Positions 1 through 12,655 of a stretch of 64,000 nucleotides of DNA are shown here, piece by piece. This DNA is from Marchantia polymorpha subsp. ruderalis (lineage: Eukaryota > Streptophyta > Marchantiopsida > Marchantiales > Marchantiaceae): assembly GCA_037833965.1 (NCBI GenBank), contig AP031357.1, positions 9,258,001-9,322,000 of the forward strand. The letters are read 5' to 3'. The position numbers were made by a program, and so were the translations under genes. The notes beneath the pieces were generated by a model. The model searched no databases and was not told the DNA's origin. It saw only the letters and a program-made list of their open reading frames with translations. Position 1 is the stretch's first letter. The number at the start of each line of letters is the position of its first letter.

Positions 1-2490
1 TCTTTTAAAGTGCATGATTCAGTTGTATGCTTGTGTCTAGCCATTCAGCGCTGATCATCTCCTACACACCTAGTTTCTAGAATCTGCTCTGCACTCTCAT
101 ATACAGTGATCTGCGTATCTAAAAGAACGAAAGCGTACGTTCTCCTGCAGGTGCAAGTGGATGCGGTGCTTTATTTAAAACCTTCGGGTTCAGGGAGCAC
201 TAAGGTGGTTTCGAGAACGGATCCAATCAAAACCAGTTCAACGGAGACACACACTATGCACAGTTTTGACGCTGCGGATAATGACTATTATGTGTGTCTA
301 AGACATCTGCATGTCCGTGTGAGGATTGAGGTAACAACAACGGCTTCGAGTGAGCGGACGAATCTCATAAGTGTACAGGTGTGATTGAGAAGATGTTTCG
401 AGGGTAGTAAGTGGTGCGCATCTGCTTTCTATGTGAAGGTTCTTCAACTGCCCCGACAGAGTTTGAGCAGCCCCAGCAGAGTTCCCTGGTTTGAGTGATT
501 GAGAGTCCAGGGGCTTGAAATCCCTCTCCTCTGAGTTACGCAAGCAGCCCACTGCTCATGAGGGAAATGTGAATTGTATCCTTCCCCTGTCTCGGTTTCC
601 AGCATCTGCTCCAAAACTCCACCTGGGTGTCAAGAAGCAAGTCTCAGGAGACACTGAGGAGACGATTTTTGACTCAAGGCCACTAATATACGCTAATATC
701 TCGTTGAGTCGGAAGGACCTGGAGAGTCAATGCATTGCATGCCAGGAACGCAGAAGTTGATTGTTAGTTTCCCCTCAGCAGATTTGCTCAGGAGTAGCTT
801 TAGGTGAGTCCTCGGTGGGATGGTTTCATGCCCACACGTCTGCACGCCCATGAAAGTCATCAAAGGTCTCAAGGTGTTCCCTCTCGCACCATTATGCAGA
901 CGGAACTAAGAATTGTTGAATATGCATTTATGAGCTTCGAGGAACCACGCATGCATGCATGCCACCATTGCCATGACTACCCAGGGCTTCTTTCAATCAT
1001 TGGACATGAGGTTACGAGTTGCAAGTCTCTTTCTCACGTGACTGCCAAGCTGGTGAATTTTACAATGTGCTATCACTGCTCTGCTAGACAGTAACTGTAA
1101 CTCATGACGGATGAAGGCATGCACGCACTCACGTGCTTCGACAGTCCGTGGCTCCGGCTGCCGAACCGGTGCCAGCAACCGCATTTCGAGAGCCACAGGA
1201 AGAAACTACAACGCTGTCGTGAAATCCCAAACATGTCGAACTTTTGGTATCTCTCCGGTGCTCATTGCCAGGAACCTGTCGTTGAACAATGGCTATCTCT
1301 TATAGAATTATCTCCTAAAGAGGCAATCGATGGGCCATTAAGTTAAAGGTTACGTTCATCATCATTGGCTTTCATATGAGTGATGTAAGGCACTGGAAAG
1401 CCGCAGTTGCAGTCTACATGTTGCCTTTCGAATTGCGCGAAGATGGAATGTTCACTTGGGGGCTATCTCGACGCTGCAAGTAATCACTTCGCTGGCCCGA
1501 GGGGGAGCACGTGGAGCAAGTGGATACTTCTCAAGGTCGGAGTAAAGCACGTACAACCGAGGCGCGTGCGAAGGCCAGTGAGATCCTTTTAGCGCACGTA
1601 GCGGCGTGCTCGCTGCCGATGCCCCACTTTCGATTCTGAGCACGGGCACGCACAAATATTGACCAATGCATAGTCGCCTGCAACGCGAGTTAGTGAAATT
1701 GTTGGAGGAGGAAGAGCACGAGACGAGAGAACGAATTGAGGGAGGAGGGATGGATTAAGCGACACCTCATTTTCAGCGGAAGCTCTTGTTTGATGCGATC
1801 GTATTGACAAGGAAAGTAGAGGATTTAGAGGCAGGTGTCCACCTCTTCTGCGATTAAGTTAGCAAGTGGGGATCGTACGACAATGCAGGCTGAGTATCCG
1901 GGTGAGGAAAGGCAGAGAGTTGGGGAGAGGGAAGGAGGGAGGGAGGCAGAGAGATCAAACAGCGTCAGCTACTGCGGCTGGAATCCGAGCAAGAGCTAGT
2001 TTTACGAAAAGCTTTGGGCCTAGGGACAGGCTTTGCTGGGCGGGTGAATCTACAGGCTGCGCTGGCGCAACTTGGCGATGTGAAGCTTTGCGGGCAGTTG
2101 TCGTCCAAAGCGAAGCGAGTACTCTTACGACGAGACAATCAGAGACTCAGACCTCTGCAGGAAGGAGGAGTAGCCGGACGAGGACGAGGACGAGAAATCG
2201 AAATCAGGGTCTAGGTCACAGCGCCACGGCCCTCACGCTCTGTCTGCCATGAAGAGAGGCAATTCCGAACAGCAGGTGCAGTGTTCCTGCTTTCGCAAGT
2301 GAATGCAGGAATTCTGAGATTTGCGCGGGGGCACGGGCACGCACGAGCCCGACTCGAGACAAGACACACCGCGGGCCTCGAGGAGGAGGAGGACGAGGAG
2401 AAGGAGGAGCAACTTGAGCTGGAGCTGGCCGAGGAGCAGACGCAGAAACGCTCGAGGCTGAGGGGCACAGGGGGCAGGGCCGGGGGAGAG
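1..2490. other. Gene-free 5' part of window; upstream region of FoP-domain gene
   Basis: I see no conserved coding sequence here on either strand. From about 1.87 kb the sequence becomes purine-rich and GC-rich, with GA-rich runs at 1910-1960 and 2380-2470, as expected of a promoter and 5' leader of the gene that follows. The reading frame of that gene is open back to a TAG at 2212-2214 but has no ATG before 2491. The 2390-2460 part would encode a very acidic stretch if an upstream exon supplied a start. Confidence 0.5.
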
Positions 2491-3210
2491 ATGCAGGGGA
2501 GCCAGGGGAGGGCGGGTGCAGGAGGTGGTAGCGGTAGTGGTAGTGGTAGTGGAGGGGGCAGTGGCAGCGGCAGGCATGGGGGCTACCCTGGACGAGCAAA
2601 TGGGGTGGCAAACAACAATCTTGGGGCTGGGGCAGGGCTTGCATACGGGGGAATGCCCGGCGGGTACGTTTTCAACAATTGGGTCGGCTACGGGAATTAC
2701 CAAATGCCGAGCCTGATGCCAATGCCGCCCGTCGTGCCGCGCAGCTACGGGCGCGGATCTGCGTCCCACTCCTTCGTGCCCCTGGGCGTGCAAGGAGCAG
2801 GCATTCTGAAGCGCCCCTCGGGCCCTCCGCAAGGCCAATCGATGCACGGTCGCTCTAATCGCAATCGAGGTCACAATGGGCGATCGTGGGGTAGCCGCGA
2901 CCGCGACCGCGACCGTAAGAATTTGACCAAAGAAGCTTTAGACGCAGACCTCGATGAGTATCGGATGAAAGACAAAAAGTTTGGCGGTCAGTCTCTGGAT
3001 GCCGAGCTCGATGAATACTGGAAGAAAAAAGAGGACAGCGACTTGCTTCCCGAGGAGGATGAGCTCAAGGATTCGGGCGAAGGTGGCGCAGACATCGGGG
3101 CTAAAGATGGCAAGGTGCCTGCCGGAGGCACTACTAGTTCTCGTCACAGCCATGGTGATAAGCAGTCTGCGGACGGGAGCAAATCCAAGTCTCCGTCCAA
3201 GGACGCTTAA
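2491..3210 (+). CDS. Glycine-rich protein with C-terminal FoP/CHTOP-type duplication; probable mRNA-export adaptor
   Basis: The first in-frame ATG (2491) gives 239 residues without an intron. The N-terminus is glycine/serine-rich (GSGSGSGGGSGSG) and the middle is Gly/Asn/Pro/Met-rich. An Arg-rich patch, SRDRDRDRK, precedes LTKEALDADLDEYRMKD and then SLDAELDEYWKKKED. These two LDA(D/E)LDEY motifs match the C-terminal duplication of Friend of PRMT1 (CHTOP) and the C-terminal helix of ALY/REF proteins. In those families the motif binds the RNA helicase UAP56 for TREX-dependent nuclear export. There is no RRM, so this is not a canonical ALY. A lysine/serine-rich tail ends at the TAA. The frame is open 270 bases upstream of the chosen ATG and would add an acidic EEEEDEEKEE region if an upstream exon exists, so the N-terminus is uncertain. 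The export role is inferred from the motif alone. Confidence 0.75.
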   Translation: MQGSQGRAGAGGGSGSGSGSGGGSGSGRHGGYPGRANGVANNNLGAGAGLAYGGMPGGYVFNNWVGYGNYQMPSLMPMPPVVPRSYGRGSASHSFVPLGVQGAGILKRPSGPPQGQSMHGRSNRNRGHNGRSWGSRDRDRDRKNLTKEALDADLDEYRMKDKKFGGQSLDAELDEYWKKKEDSDLLPEEDELKDSGEGGADIGAKDGKVPAGGTTSSRHSHGDKQSADGSKSKSPSKDA

Positions 3211-6200
3211 GAGGAGAAGTGCTTTGGGATGGAACGATGGCCATGCGTCGATGGTTTTAAGTTTTTTTTCCGCGTGAAAAGCCATACCGACGGATCTCGA
3301 TGCTTTGGAGCTTCTCTTGCAGGTCTGGACTGACGATGGAAGGCCCACGAGTTTGATGATGTAGCCACGGCACAGGCCTTTTCGGCGATTTCTGATTCTC
3401 CAAGGCTGTGGTGTATGTCAATGACATGTAGCTTAGATGGTTAGGTCAGAGAGCCACTGGTTTTGTAGAATTAGTCCTAGTCTTGTGGCCACCTGCTGCC
3501 AGTGTTGTACATTACTTCCCAGAAAAAATTGGATTGACATGTTTTAGCTGGCATTTTGTATGATAAAGATTTATCACAAGGTGAATCGATTCCTTCATTC
3601 TTCGTGATGTGTTCAGTTTTCTCTCTTGCTCTTTCTGTTGTATGCTGACATCAAAGTTTTTTTTGGTCTCTTCCAGCTGTCTCAAGCTCGCAGCATCTTT
3701 TTGCTGTTCATCTAATGTCGATCGATCTCTGTATCTTGATCAGGGCCACGGATTCATCATTCTGCCATTCAGTGAGCAGGCACCCGTCGATTGAAACGGA
3801 GGGTCCTTCGGATCTGTGTTAGGGTCAGCGTTGGTCTTTTCATGCAATGGTTCGGTGCTAGCCAGCAGAACGATTGATTTGTCCTCCACTCTGGAAAAAG
3901 CTCAGGCATGAGGACCACTGTTCGAAAGCCGAGTTGTAGTCACTTGGATGCTCCGATTCAAGTCAGAGTGGTGGCGGTAGTGCCTCCATACTCACTTCTG
4001 TACTGAGTTTGAAGGATCCTGAACTTGGGCTCATTAGTTCATATTGCACGTAAAACATCAGGGATTGGCGTAAACCCTGTGGCAAATGGAAACAAAATTC
4101 TCTGGCATACACGACGAAGCAGTGAGGATTGGTGTTATAATTTTCGTCCTATTATCCTGTCTCAGGCGACTTCTTATCTTTTATAATCCATCTCCTCATG
4201 ACTTTCTTATGCATAATTTTGGAATGATAATTTTGGACTCAAGAGAAGATTCTAGTGTTTCCCACTAGAACCGATACAAACGAAAGGGGCACACATCTTT
4301 CTGTATTGTGCTCAGATTACGGTTCTACTCGTTCGCACGGATCTTCCCCATGGATCACTAATCGACTCAGTTAGTGCTCTCGAGTCACTTAATTTAAGTA
4401 TGTATAAGAACGTCCTGTAGAGAGCGATAAATTTCACTGCCTGCCCCGAAGTATCAATAGGTAGGAATGTACAGACTTCAAACCCTACCCTTCATTGTCG
4501 GTGAATGGGCGCATCAGAAACTGTACACTCCAAAATGTGAACATCGTGGCAACTTTCCCTCTGATGTTTTGGGTTTTTGGCTGTGTCTCAGTGTCGGAGG
4601 GACCAGAAGATGAGGCAAGTTACCTCCTTTTAGACAACACAGGTTCTTGTCAATTACTGTTGGTTGAGGTTACCGGGACATTTTGTTCTGGAGTGAGTAA
4701 AGTGTAGGCATAAGTCGAACGACATTCGTTCACTTCTTTCAACCAAAGTACCATTCGATTACAAAGCCGAACACATCAGAATCAAGGATCTACTACTTCA
4801 AAGAGATGGGCACGAGTTTGACCTGAGCGTTAGTCAGATTTTGTGTAATATCTCTACTTATCGTAAACTCATCCAGATTAGTGATGTGGTGTATAATTTC
4901 AACTTTCCCTGTACCGACGCATTGCATCGATCCGTTGAAACAAGCTTGTCGAGCCTCGATTTAAGCTCATGTAAATAACTTGCCATGGTTGGAGCATCGT
5001 GGAGTCACAGTGGCACATGCGCTTTTTTCCGGCCTCAGTCTATTCCAGTACACCTGATTCAGTAAATGCCAGTTGTAGGCATCTCAGTGGCGTTGATGAT
5101 GCCATCGTCGAGGACTCGGGGCTTTCAACATCTTCACTGGTGGAAATCGATATTCTGGAGCGAGGAAATGGAACGATGTGGGCAGGAAATGTACCTTCCA
5201 GATGTTGTTCATCGAGCCGTATCAGAGCAGCAAAGATAGACGTGACTGTCTGAAAGAGCACTTTCACCGACTGGTTTGCATGTTCCAGTTGCAAACAAGC
5301 TTTTCGGTCCATAACATGTTTTGCTCCTCGATTCAGAACTCTGCTTGAATCGTTTCACGACTTCTGGCTGTCAGTGCGCATATTGATACCTCACGTAGTC
5401 TACAAGATGTAAACCTTTGAGCACCACCTCCAGCTCCAGCTCCAGCCCTGTAATTTGGGACTGGTGAACGAGAGTGATCGATTTACAAAGATGGATCTTG
5501 CCGTATCCGAAACAAGCTGTTGAACCTACATCCCCTTACAGCAAAACCTGCTTCACTGTAAGCAAGATTGATCCACGCATCTCAGCATGAGTACAAGTCT
5601 GCTCGAAGGGGAAGATCAGGATGAAGATAAAATCTGTAAGAACAGTTGGCAGCTGGCCTCGGCTGTTGCAGAGCTCAAGACCATGACGCATTCCATAAGC
5701 GTGAAGAAGAACAGTGTCCGTTCTGATCACATCATGGCAGCAAATCTATCCGCCACCAGATCTGCTGTGACCAGCTTCGGACTGTTACGACACAGGGAGA
5801 AGGAACCTTTGGCTCTGATCTGATCCAGCAGCAGATGATCCACACGAGCACCCAGTCTGAGACCAGATAGACCACCGACTTGCTTCGGACTGCTCGTCCG
5901 ATTACGTACATTGACATGACCCACAAATCTCCCGCAGAACAGTTCCCACAGAACACTGCTGAGACTCGGACATAAGGTCCTGTTGTCGTGCACAGCATGC
6001 GGCCTGCGGCTGGGTATGTATATACCCCTCCAACCTCTTTTCTCGGCCTTAAAGCAGCTGGAACACCGGAATTGGACCAGGTGAAGGAAGACCAAAACAA
6101 GCATGCTACAGGGTAGAGCTAGACTTCAATCCTCGGAGAATCTGGGAACAGAATGGATTTGAGTCCAGTCGATCCATCCACCTCATCCACTTGACTGCTC

Positions 6201-7135
6201 GTATCATAGAAATAAAATTATTTTAGAGCCAAATGAGATAACCCTCGACCAAATCTCATTTACACCTGATTTATGTGGTGAAATCACTATTCCCAAAGAC
6301 ATGACAGAAGATTGAACAACCGACTCTAAAGCGGAATCTAGCTTTAGGAAGAGGCACGAAGTTTGCCCTGAGCTGCTCCTTCTGCATTTAAACACTCAAT
6401 GCCCGTCGAGACTACCAAAAAATCGGCACTGGAGGACACACAGAACTTTTGTTCAATGTTGAGTGGCCGGAAAACTTTGCAAGATTTCCCTTCTCACACT
6501 CAAATCGGGTCTTCGATTTTCATATCCACTTCCGATGTTGTCTTCATCAACATAAGCCTGGAAGGTAGACACTCATTAGCAACCTAAACCGATTTTTACT
6601 GCAAGAGTGCCTCCCACAAACTGAACATACGGACGCGAATTCACATCTGCAGCGTTACAGTCGAATAAAAAACAGAACACGCGATCTACGGACACAGCTT
6701 GAGAAGAAAACATTTTTGACAACTTCAGTCACAGAGCTCAGAGTTCCATGGCCCACTCTTGCCAAACAAGACGGTCATGGTCATACGGGTCAGACATCGG
6801 CAGAAACCCCGTGTGTCCACGGTGGGTTTTGCCATGGCCTTTCAGGAAGTCCGGGTTCCCTTGAAATGCTTTTAAAATTGGCAATGACATCTCTGTTCGT
6901 CTTCTCATGCTGAGAGATGTCAGTGCCAAATTTAAGAAAAATTTCAGGGGAGGGAGGCCACAGCTGCCGACATCTCAGTGTTACACCAACCCTGCCCTCT
7001 ATTTCTCTCTCTCCGACTTCAAAGAACTCGCCGCCTTGAAAGTCTGCACAAATCCTCCAAATCTCTACATGACACAGATCTCAAATCGAACCCCGCCAGG
7101 GCACAGAGCGAAGGCGGGCCGAGAACAATGAGCAT

Positions 7136-7164
7136 CGACCTCCCGGTGCGCAACCGGGAGGTCG
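7136..7164. repeat. Perfect 12-bp GC-rich hairpin
   Basis: The arm cgacctcccggt is followed by a 5-nt loop (gcgca) and the exact reverse complement accgggaggtcg. It lies in a GC-rich stretch of about 500 bp with CT-rich tracts that looks like a promoter or leader, although no gene follows. Its function is unknown. Confidence 0.6.
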
Positions 7165-7881
7165 CGCACGGACGATCATACCCGAGACTCTCGTCCCATC
7201 TCTTCTCTCTGAGCCCAGCCACGGCTCACGAATCACGAAGCCTAAGCTCTCGGCACTGACTGATCACAGACCCGGAGCTCGGAGATGAAGTCTGGCGTCC
7301 ATCCATCCTCTTGTGGGCTTTCCTTCGAGCTCTGTGGCGCTCACACGCAACCCCGACGACAGGTCGGGCTCACGGAATTGCTGTGATGTTGATCGAGGCG
7401 CTCGTGGCCCCTCGAAAGGCATGGCGACTGGGTCTTATTCAGTCCCTGGAAAGTAGCCCCTGTCCTCTCATGGCTTCGACAATGAAATGCCTTCTGTCCA
7501 CGGCATCATCATGTCGTTTTTGGTCATTTCCCCATTGACAGTGACGTCTTTCGATCAAAGGCTTTGAACTTTACGCATCGTCGAGGGTTTTGGTTCCACC
7601 ATTGCTTGAAGGATCGATACACAATTCGACGAGGCTTATTCCGAGCTGGTTATAAACAGGCATGACGTAAGGTCAGGGGAGAATTTGGTCTTGGAATGAT
7701 AATGTCTGGTCCAGGAGTTGATTTATCAATTACACTAGATTGCATTTGATGGTTAGACAAATAGTCACATTTTCATTTTACTTTTGATATTATTAGTATC
7801 GAAATGGAACACATACATAAGGACTGATCTTAATTTCATATCCCATTGTATTAGTGTATTTTACATGTATATACATATAGA

Positions 7882-7956
7882 ACTTCTAAAGTAGCTGAAC
7901 AAACAAGTTATCTATGGATATATATATTATTTGTTTGTTCAGCTAGTTTAGAACTT
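7882..7956. repeat. Imperfect inverted repeat with perfect 14-bp core
   Basis: The arm agctgaacaaacaa (7893-7906) is matched exactly by ttgtttgttcagct (7931-7944). The outer flanks (gaacttctaaagt against agtttagaactt) extend the pairing imperfectly to about 26 bp around an AT-rich centre. This could be a decayed foldback or MITE-like remnant. No target duplication was recognised. Confidence 0.5.
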
Positions 7957-10900
7957 ATTCAAATGTACAAAGATCCAAGATAAGACGAACAGCCACTCTC
8001 AAGTGTCTCTAAGTTTGTGCTTGTTCATCACAAATGGTTCAGTCCTACGCATTCCCAGAATCGAATCCCGTGTGATCCCACTTACCAATGGCATTCATAG
8101 AGCTCAAGCCTTCTTGTCGAAAGAGCTACAGATCGAATTTCAAGAGCTCCCTTTTTACTCACTTTCGACAAACCAAGGGGGGGCTGAAGCTTTCATGGGA
8201 TTCGAGCTTTCATGGGAAGCTTGAAGTTTACTCCTAGACTAACAAAGTCCAATGTTCACGGTAGAAATAAGATCTGCACCTTTCCGACAGCAATCCAATT
8301 CACGCACGATTCGTGTATGCAGGCCCCATCCAGTTACTCCAGTAGGACCTTTCTCCGCCAAACGGTGGAAATACACCTCTGAATTTGGGCTCGTAGTGTG
8401 GATGGCGATGTATCTCCCATTCAATCAATCAATGATAAGTCATGCAAATGACTAATAATTACTCTGGTCTAAGTAATACTGTGCTGATTCCATCTGATGC
8501 TAAAACTGAACTCTCGTGGCGGATTTACAACAAAGGCGCAGTTCCATTTCAGCTGAATACTTGACCTTGAGTCCATACATTTTCCATATGCTGGCCCGTC
8601 TCAACGAAAGGTTGTCAAAAGCTTTACACTCTTCCTGCGAAAGAGCCCGACAAAAGTCACTTTAGCAATTCTACTTCAGAAACTGTTCTTGGATCCTCGT
8701 GAGCTCGGTCGTTGGGTTTGCTGCTTCATGATTTGCCTGCGGTAGATTACCAGCTAATCTCGCACTCCTCCTGCTCGGAGAGCTTAGAATGTAGTAAGAA
8801 GTTTCTTTTGATGCTGTTCCCCAGCGATTGTTAGTCAGTTGTACCAGCGAGCGCAATGCTGGGAGCCACCACCATCCCCAGCGGCAGGGCAGCATGAAGT
8901 GAGCTGCGGCCAGCCTTTCATTTGAGCTGGCCCTACACGAATCGCTTTCTTGAGAGAATCCAGCTCGAAGTCAATGTCCTCGCTTCTTCTCCCTCCCTTT
9001 CGACCAACCTCCGCTGCCCTGCCCTGCCCTCTTTTACCTCAGTCGGTAACCCCTTTGTCGTTAAGATGGTTACCATAGGATCTTTTCTCAGAAGCCATGC
9101 TCGAAGTGGCGAGCATGTACTTACTCAACGCCAAATTCATCTAACGACAATCGGTAGATCAAATTCCTCCAACACTTGTCGCTGTACGATGAGAATGAAG
9201 GACTGCCTCATGACACAAAGATAGCCATTCGTTGCTTTCTGCAAACTTAGAATTGCCTCCGACGTTTTAAACAGCCAATGTAGCAGTCAGCTATCTTACG
9301 AGTGGAATTTGCTGCGGGGATCTTCGAAGAGGTTGTACATGCCATGCCATGCCAATAAGCACATGTTTGTTACGAGAATTGTGGGTGTGTTTTAACATCC
9401 ACGAGGAGGTTGTGGCAGAACACTTTGTGGATTGTCTCGCAGTCCACCAGCACTTTGATGATGCAAAAGAACGAGAGATACGCGAGGCAGCGTGTCTTCA
9501 TAGAATCCACCTTAAGCATTATTGACGTCCATTTCATTTTTCTTCTGTTTGATTGATTGAGTGACCGAGAATGGCCTCGAAGCACAGAAAGAAAGGGACT
9601 AGCTCACAACTGCTTTTCATGACGCTGCAGGATCTTGTGGGGCCTTCCTTTTGTCCGAGCCCCAATCAGTCCATGGCCAACTTGTGAACCGCAAAGTTGT
9701 GGTCGAATTGTGCAATTCGATACCTCTGAAGACTAGACTAGACATGCACACAAAGCACTGTAATCTGCTGAACCTTTTGACGAGGTCCATCAGCACACTA
9801 CAGGTTATTATATAATTATATGGTGATGATGCTCGGATACATTTTTAATTTACGAATGAATAGTCTCGGACATGCCGGAGAACAAAGTTCAAACTCTTTG
9901 AGCAGGTCCATGCATTTGTTGAGGTGCGATTCTGATGGGGCCACATGCTAATTGCATGATTTGTAAAAAGCCCAACAAGGAGATGCCTGCCCAGTAACCC
10001 TCAATTTGGCCCCATGTTACATGTACTACGGTCGGAGAATCCGAGAATTTTCAGCCATAGCTGCGGAATGAATGCCGAGACCAAAGCTGCAGAACAAGGG
10101 AGCGGATAAGTCGTAGAGCAAAGTGATTCCATGGAGAAGCGGAACAGGACAGGAATAGAAAAACCGAACGCTCACTAAACTAAATTCTGATACAAAATGG
10201 ACTCATCCACGCGAAGAGCAAGGGGACAGTTGGCGGGAATGACGAGACCTTCATCAGCTCAATAATAGAAAGGATCTAGAATCGAAACGGAAGCGTTTGG
10301 TAGAAAGAAAGCCCCAACTGAACAACTCGGTTTGCGTTATTTCTGCCCATGACACGCTCGATTCTTGCGTGATGCAAACCGAATCACGACCTCCAAGTGC
10401 ATCTTATTGAATGCTCTCATGAAACCCTTCAGCTCATCATTTCATTTACTGCCCTCTGAGAATCTGCAAGGAAAGCCTCCGCAAGTCACTTTCCTTCTTT
10501 CCCTCCCTCGGTTGGTAACGAAGCTGATGCCTCCAGTTCGGCGGAACAGAAATCACTGGACCAGATTAGGCACCAGATTTGTCCTCGAGCACAATCCACA
10601 TTCTCTTCAAATGCTTAGATATTATGCCGAGGTCTACGAGCAGGGATAGAGTGAAATTCCTTGTGAATTTGCTATTCAAATTATATGCATAATCGATTTC
10701 AGAGTACTCAATATTCTTCCAACGAAGTATTCAATGGTATTCTATTTTTATTTCATTTCATTGTATGAAGCGTTATTTGTTTAATATTTTAGACATGGAA
10801 CTAGTTAATTCTGGCTATATAAGAATGATTTCATTAAATGTTGCTATTCTATTTTAGGACTTCATTGACGGACAAATCTCACTCTTGATCTACGCACTTA

Positions 10901-11189
10901 GATAATTTTAGGGGCAGATTGACATATCTTTCGTCAAAATGCTAGTGGTGGCTAACCTAGTGTATCTATGTGGTTTCTACTCTATGACATTAGATGGAGA
11001 AATATCATTTTGTTTGGCTATAATCCTTAGCCCTCACATGGAATAATTTTCAAAGTTATTTCTAAATACAAGCATGTTAATGTTCTAGAGTAGAGTAGTT
11101 TCCCACTTAAGTACGCACGTTGTGTGGTTACTCACCTCGTAAGTGAGTACTTAACATCTTCATTTTCACATTCATTGCGTATTGTTTCA

Positions 11190-12655
11190 ATGTTGAAGAA
11201 AGTGACCACCAAATGTCTGAATGAAATCCAACATTACGAGATCATTTCAAAAATTGAGAAAGAATAATCCCCAAGCAAACGCACTCTAGCATGTGAGTAT
11301 GAAATTAGTAAAGGCGCTATACGAAAGGTATGGAAAAAAGGGAATTTCATTCTCAAAAATCTGCTATACTCTTCGAAAAAGCAAAGCTAAATACTGTAAA
11401 AGCTTCATTTGGAAGATTTTCCAAACTTGAAAATATAGTGTAGATCTGGATTAACAGCATGTGTCGTGTCAAGCTTCATGTGCCGCCATCTCTCGCCATT
11501 ACAATAGCAAAAGGTATGGCTTCTACGCTATGTACTTCCAATTCAGATTGTAAAGCTTCATGGTAGTGGCTTGATGATGGCTAGCGTTTTCAGTACACTT
11601 CGAGGTCTACAGAAAATGCTCATTCATGGAGGAGGTGCTGAGGTTGACAAGGATGATCCATGATTACTATCAACCTTAGAAGAATTATCGCTCATCATCG
11701 TTTATTACAACCTTGGAAATGTCTTCAACATGAACGAGATTGTAATGTTTTTTCGTATGCTTACCATATATCCTATTCTTATGCCGAACAAAGACATTTC
11801 AAGCAAGAGAGACAAAAAGAAATCGGAAGATTGTGTTTCTTTGATGTTTTGTGCCAACACATCTCAAATATATAAAATTTCTTGCGTAATGATTGGAATG
11901 TCAAAAGATTCAGCATATATCAAAGATCAACCATGGCCAATTTCTTATTTCAATCAAGCGAAAACCACTTTGGACGTGAAAACCTCTTGGAGATGATTCA
12001 ACGAGATCTCTGTTCCAAAAATAGAAAAAAAGAATTAGACGTGCAATTCTCTTGTTGATAGATAATGCGCCATGACACTTTGATGTCTTTCACGTGACAA
12101 CATTAGTGTAGTATTTTTTCCTCCAAATTGGACCTACTAGAAACAACCTTGTGATATAGCAAGCATCGCTGTTTTCAAGAAACGATACAAATATTTGTAT
12201 CTCAAGATAATCTTTGACTTCTACAACTAGATGAGGAGTTGAAACAACGGCAAAGAAAATTTGAAAAACCACTACGACGTGATGTATCATGAATTTTTTA
12301 TGGAAATCCAACGCACATGCTGGATGTTGCAAGGTATGTAAAAGAAGAATGGTATATTTTTTTGTCAAGGTCTATAAAGAGTGCCATCTGTAGAGCAGAG
12401 CTCAAGAATTTGGAATCGGATGCAGAGACTTAGGGCAAAATTATTGTGATTGTTGCTGAGTTAGTCCAAATCATCAAAAACTTAATGTTGTCGATCGACC
12501 AATCAGATTTGGAAGAATTTATTCACATTGATAATAAAAGGAATGAAGAATATGTAGTAGCAATTCTGGAAAATGTCAAAGAATTGTTGGATTCAATGAC
12601 GATTAATGAAACAAGTCTTGATGAAGACAACAATATTAATTTACAAAAATAATTG
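11190..12655 (+). pseudogene. Decayed pogo/Tigger-type (CENP-B-like, DDE_1) transposase
   Basis: Translating across frames recovers successive hallmarks of a Tigger/pogo transposase in the right order. At 11,200-11,400 a CENP-B-type helix-turn-helix reads EIISKIEKE then ISKGAIRKVWKKGNFILK. At 11,790-11,990 comes the first DDE strand region, SLMFCANTSQIYKISCVMIG then PISYFNQAKT. At 12,043-12,078 the second acidic motif reads AILLLIDNAP*H, with a TGA at 12073-12075 where the family has a residue before His. VVFFPPNW follows at 12,108-12,131 in a shifted frame, and a C-terminal domain (LDVARYVKEEW, DLEEFIHID) runs to the TAA near 12,652. Several stops and at least two frameshifts show that it is dead. 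Clear terminal inverted repeats were not found. The family assignment rests on motif order and is firm; ends are approximate. Confidence 0.85.

Larger units (their letters stand above)
3211..11189. other. Long intergenic region without recognisable genes
   Basis: The 3' UTR of the preceding gene presumably occupies the first few hundred bases. I then translated the larger open stretches and found no family I recognise. Several open frames of 60-125 codons exist in the 4.5-6.1 kb and 8.2-9.2 kb parts, for example 5040-5312 on minus with 90 codons, but adjoining splice sites did not give a consistent gene. Local structures seen are a GC-rich hairpin at 7136-7164, an inverted repeat at 7882-7956, and a 17-18 bp direct repeat near 8190-8220 (agctttcatggga twice). 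Composition drifts from about half GC to AT-rich towards 10.7-11.2 kb. Confidence 0.4.

Noticed and set aside
5040..5312. 90-codon minus-strand frame (MDRKACLQLEHANQSVKVLF)
   Set aside because: Protein-like composition, but no neighbouring exons with consistent phases and no family recognised.
8239..8895. Exon-like minus-strand frames (SPSRRSARLAGNL; EVYFHRLAEKGPTGVTGWG)
   Set aside because: Tried joining via the gtaatc donor and ttcgcag acceptor; the product hits a stop at once.
9152..9244. Short protein-like frame (IKFLQHLSLYDENEGLPHDT)
   Set aside because: Thirty codons only, no partner exons or family match.
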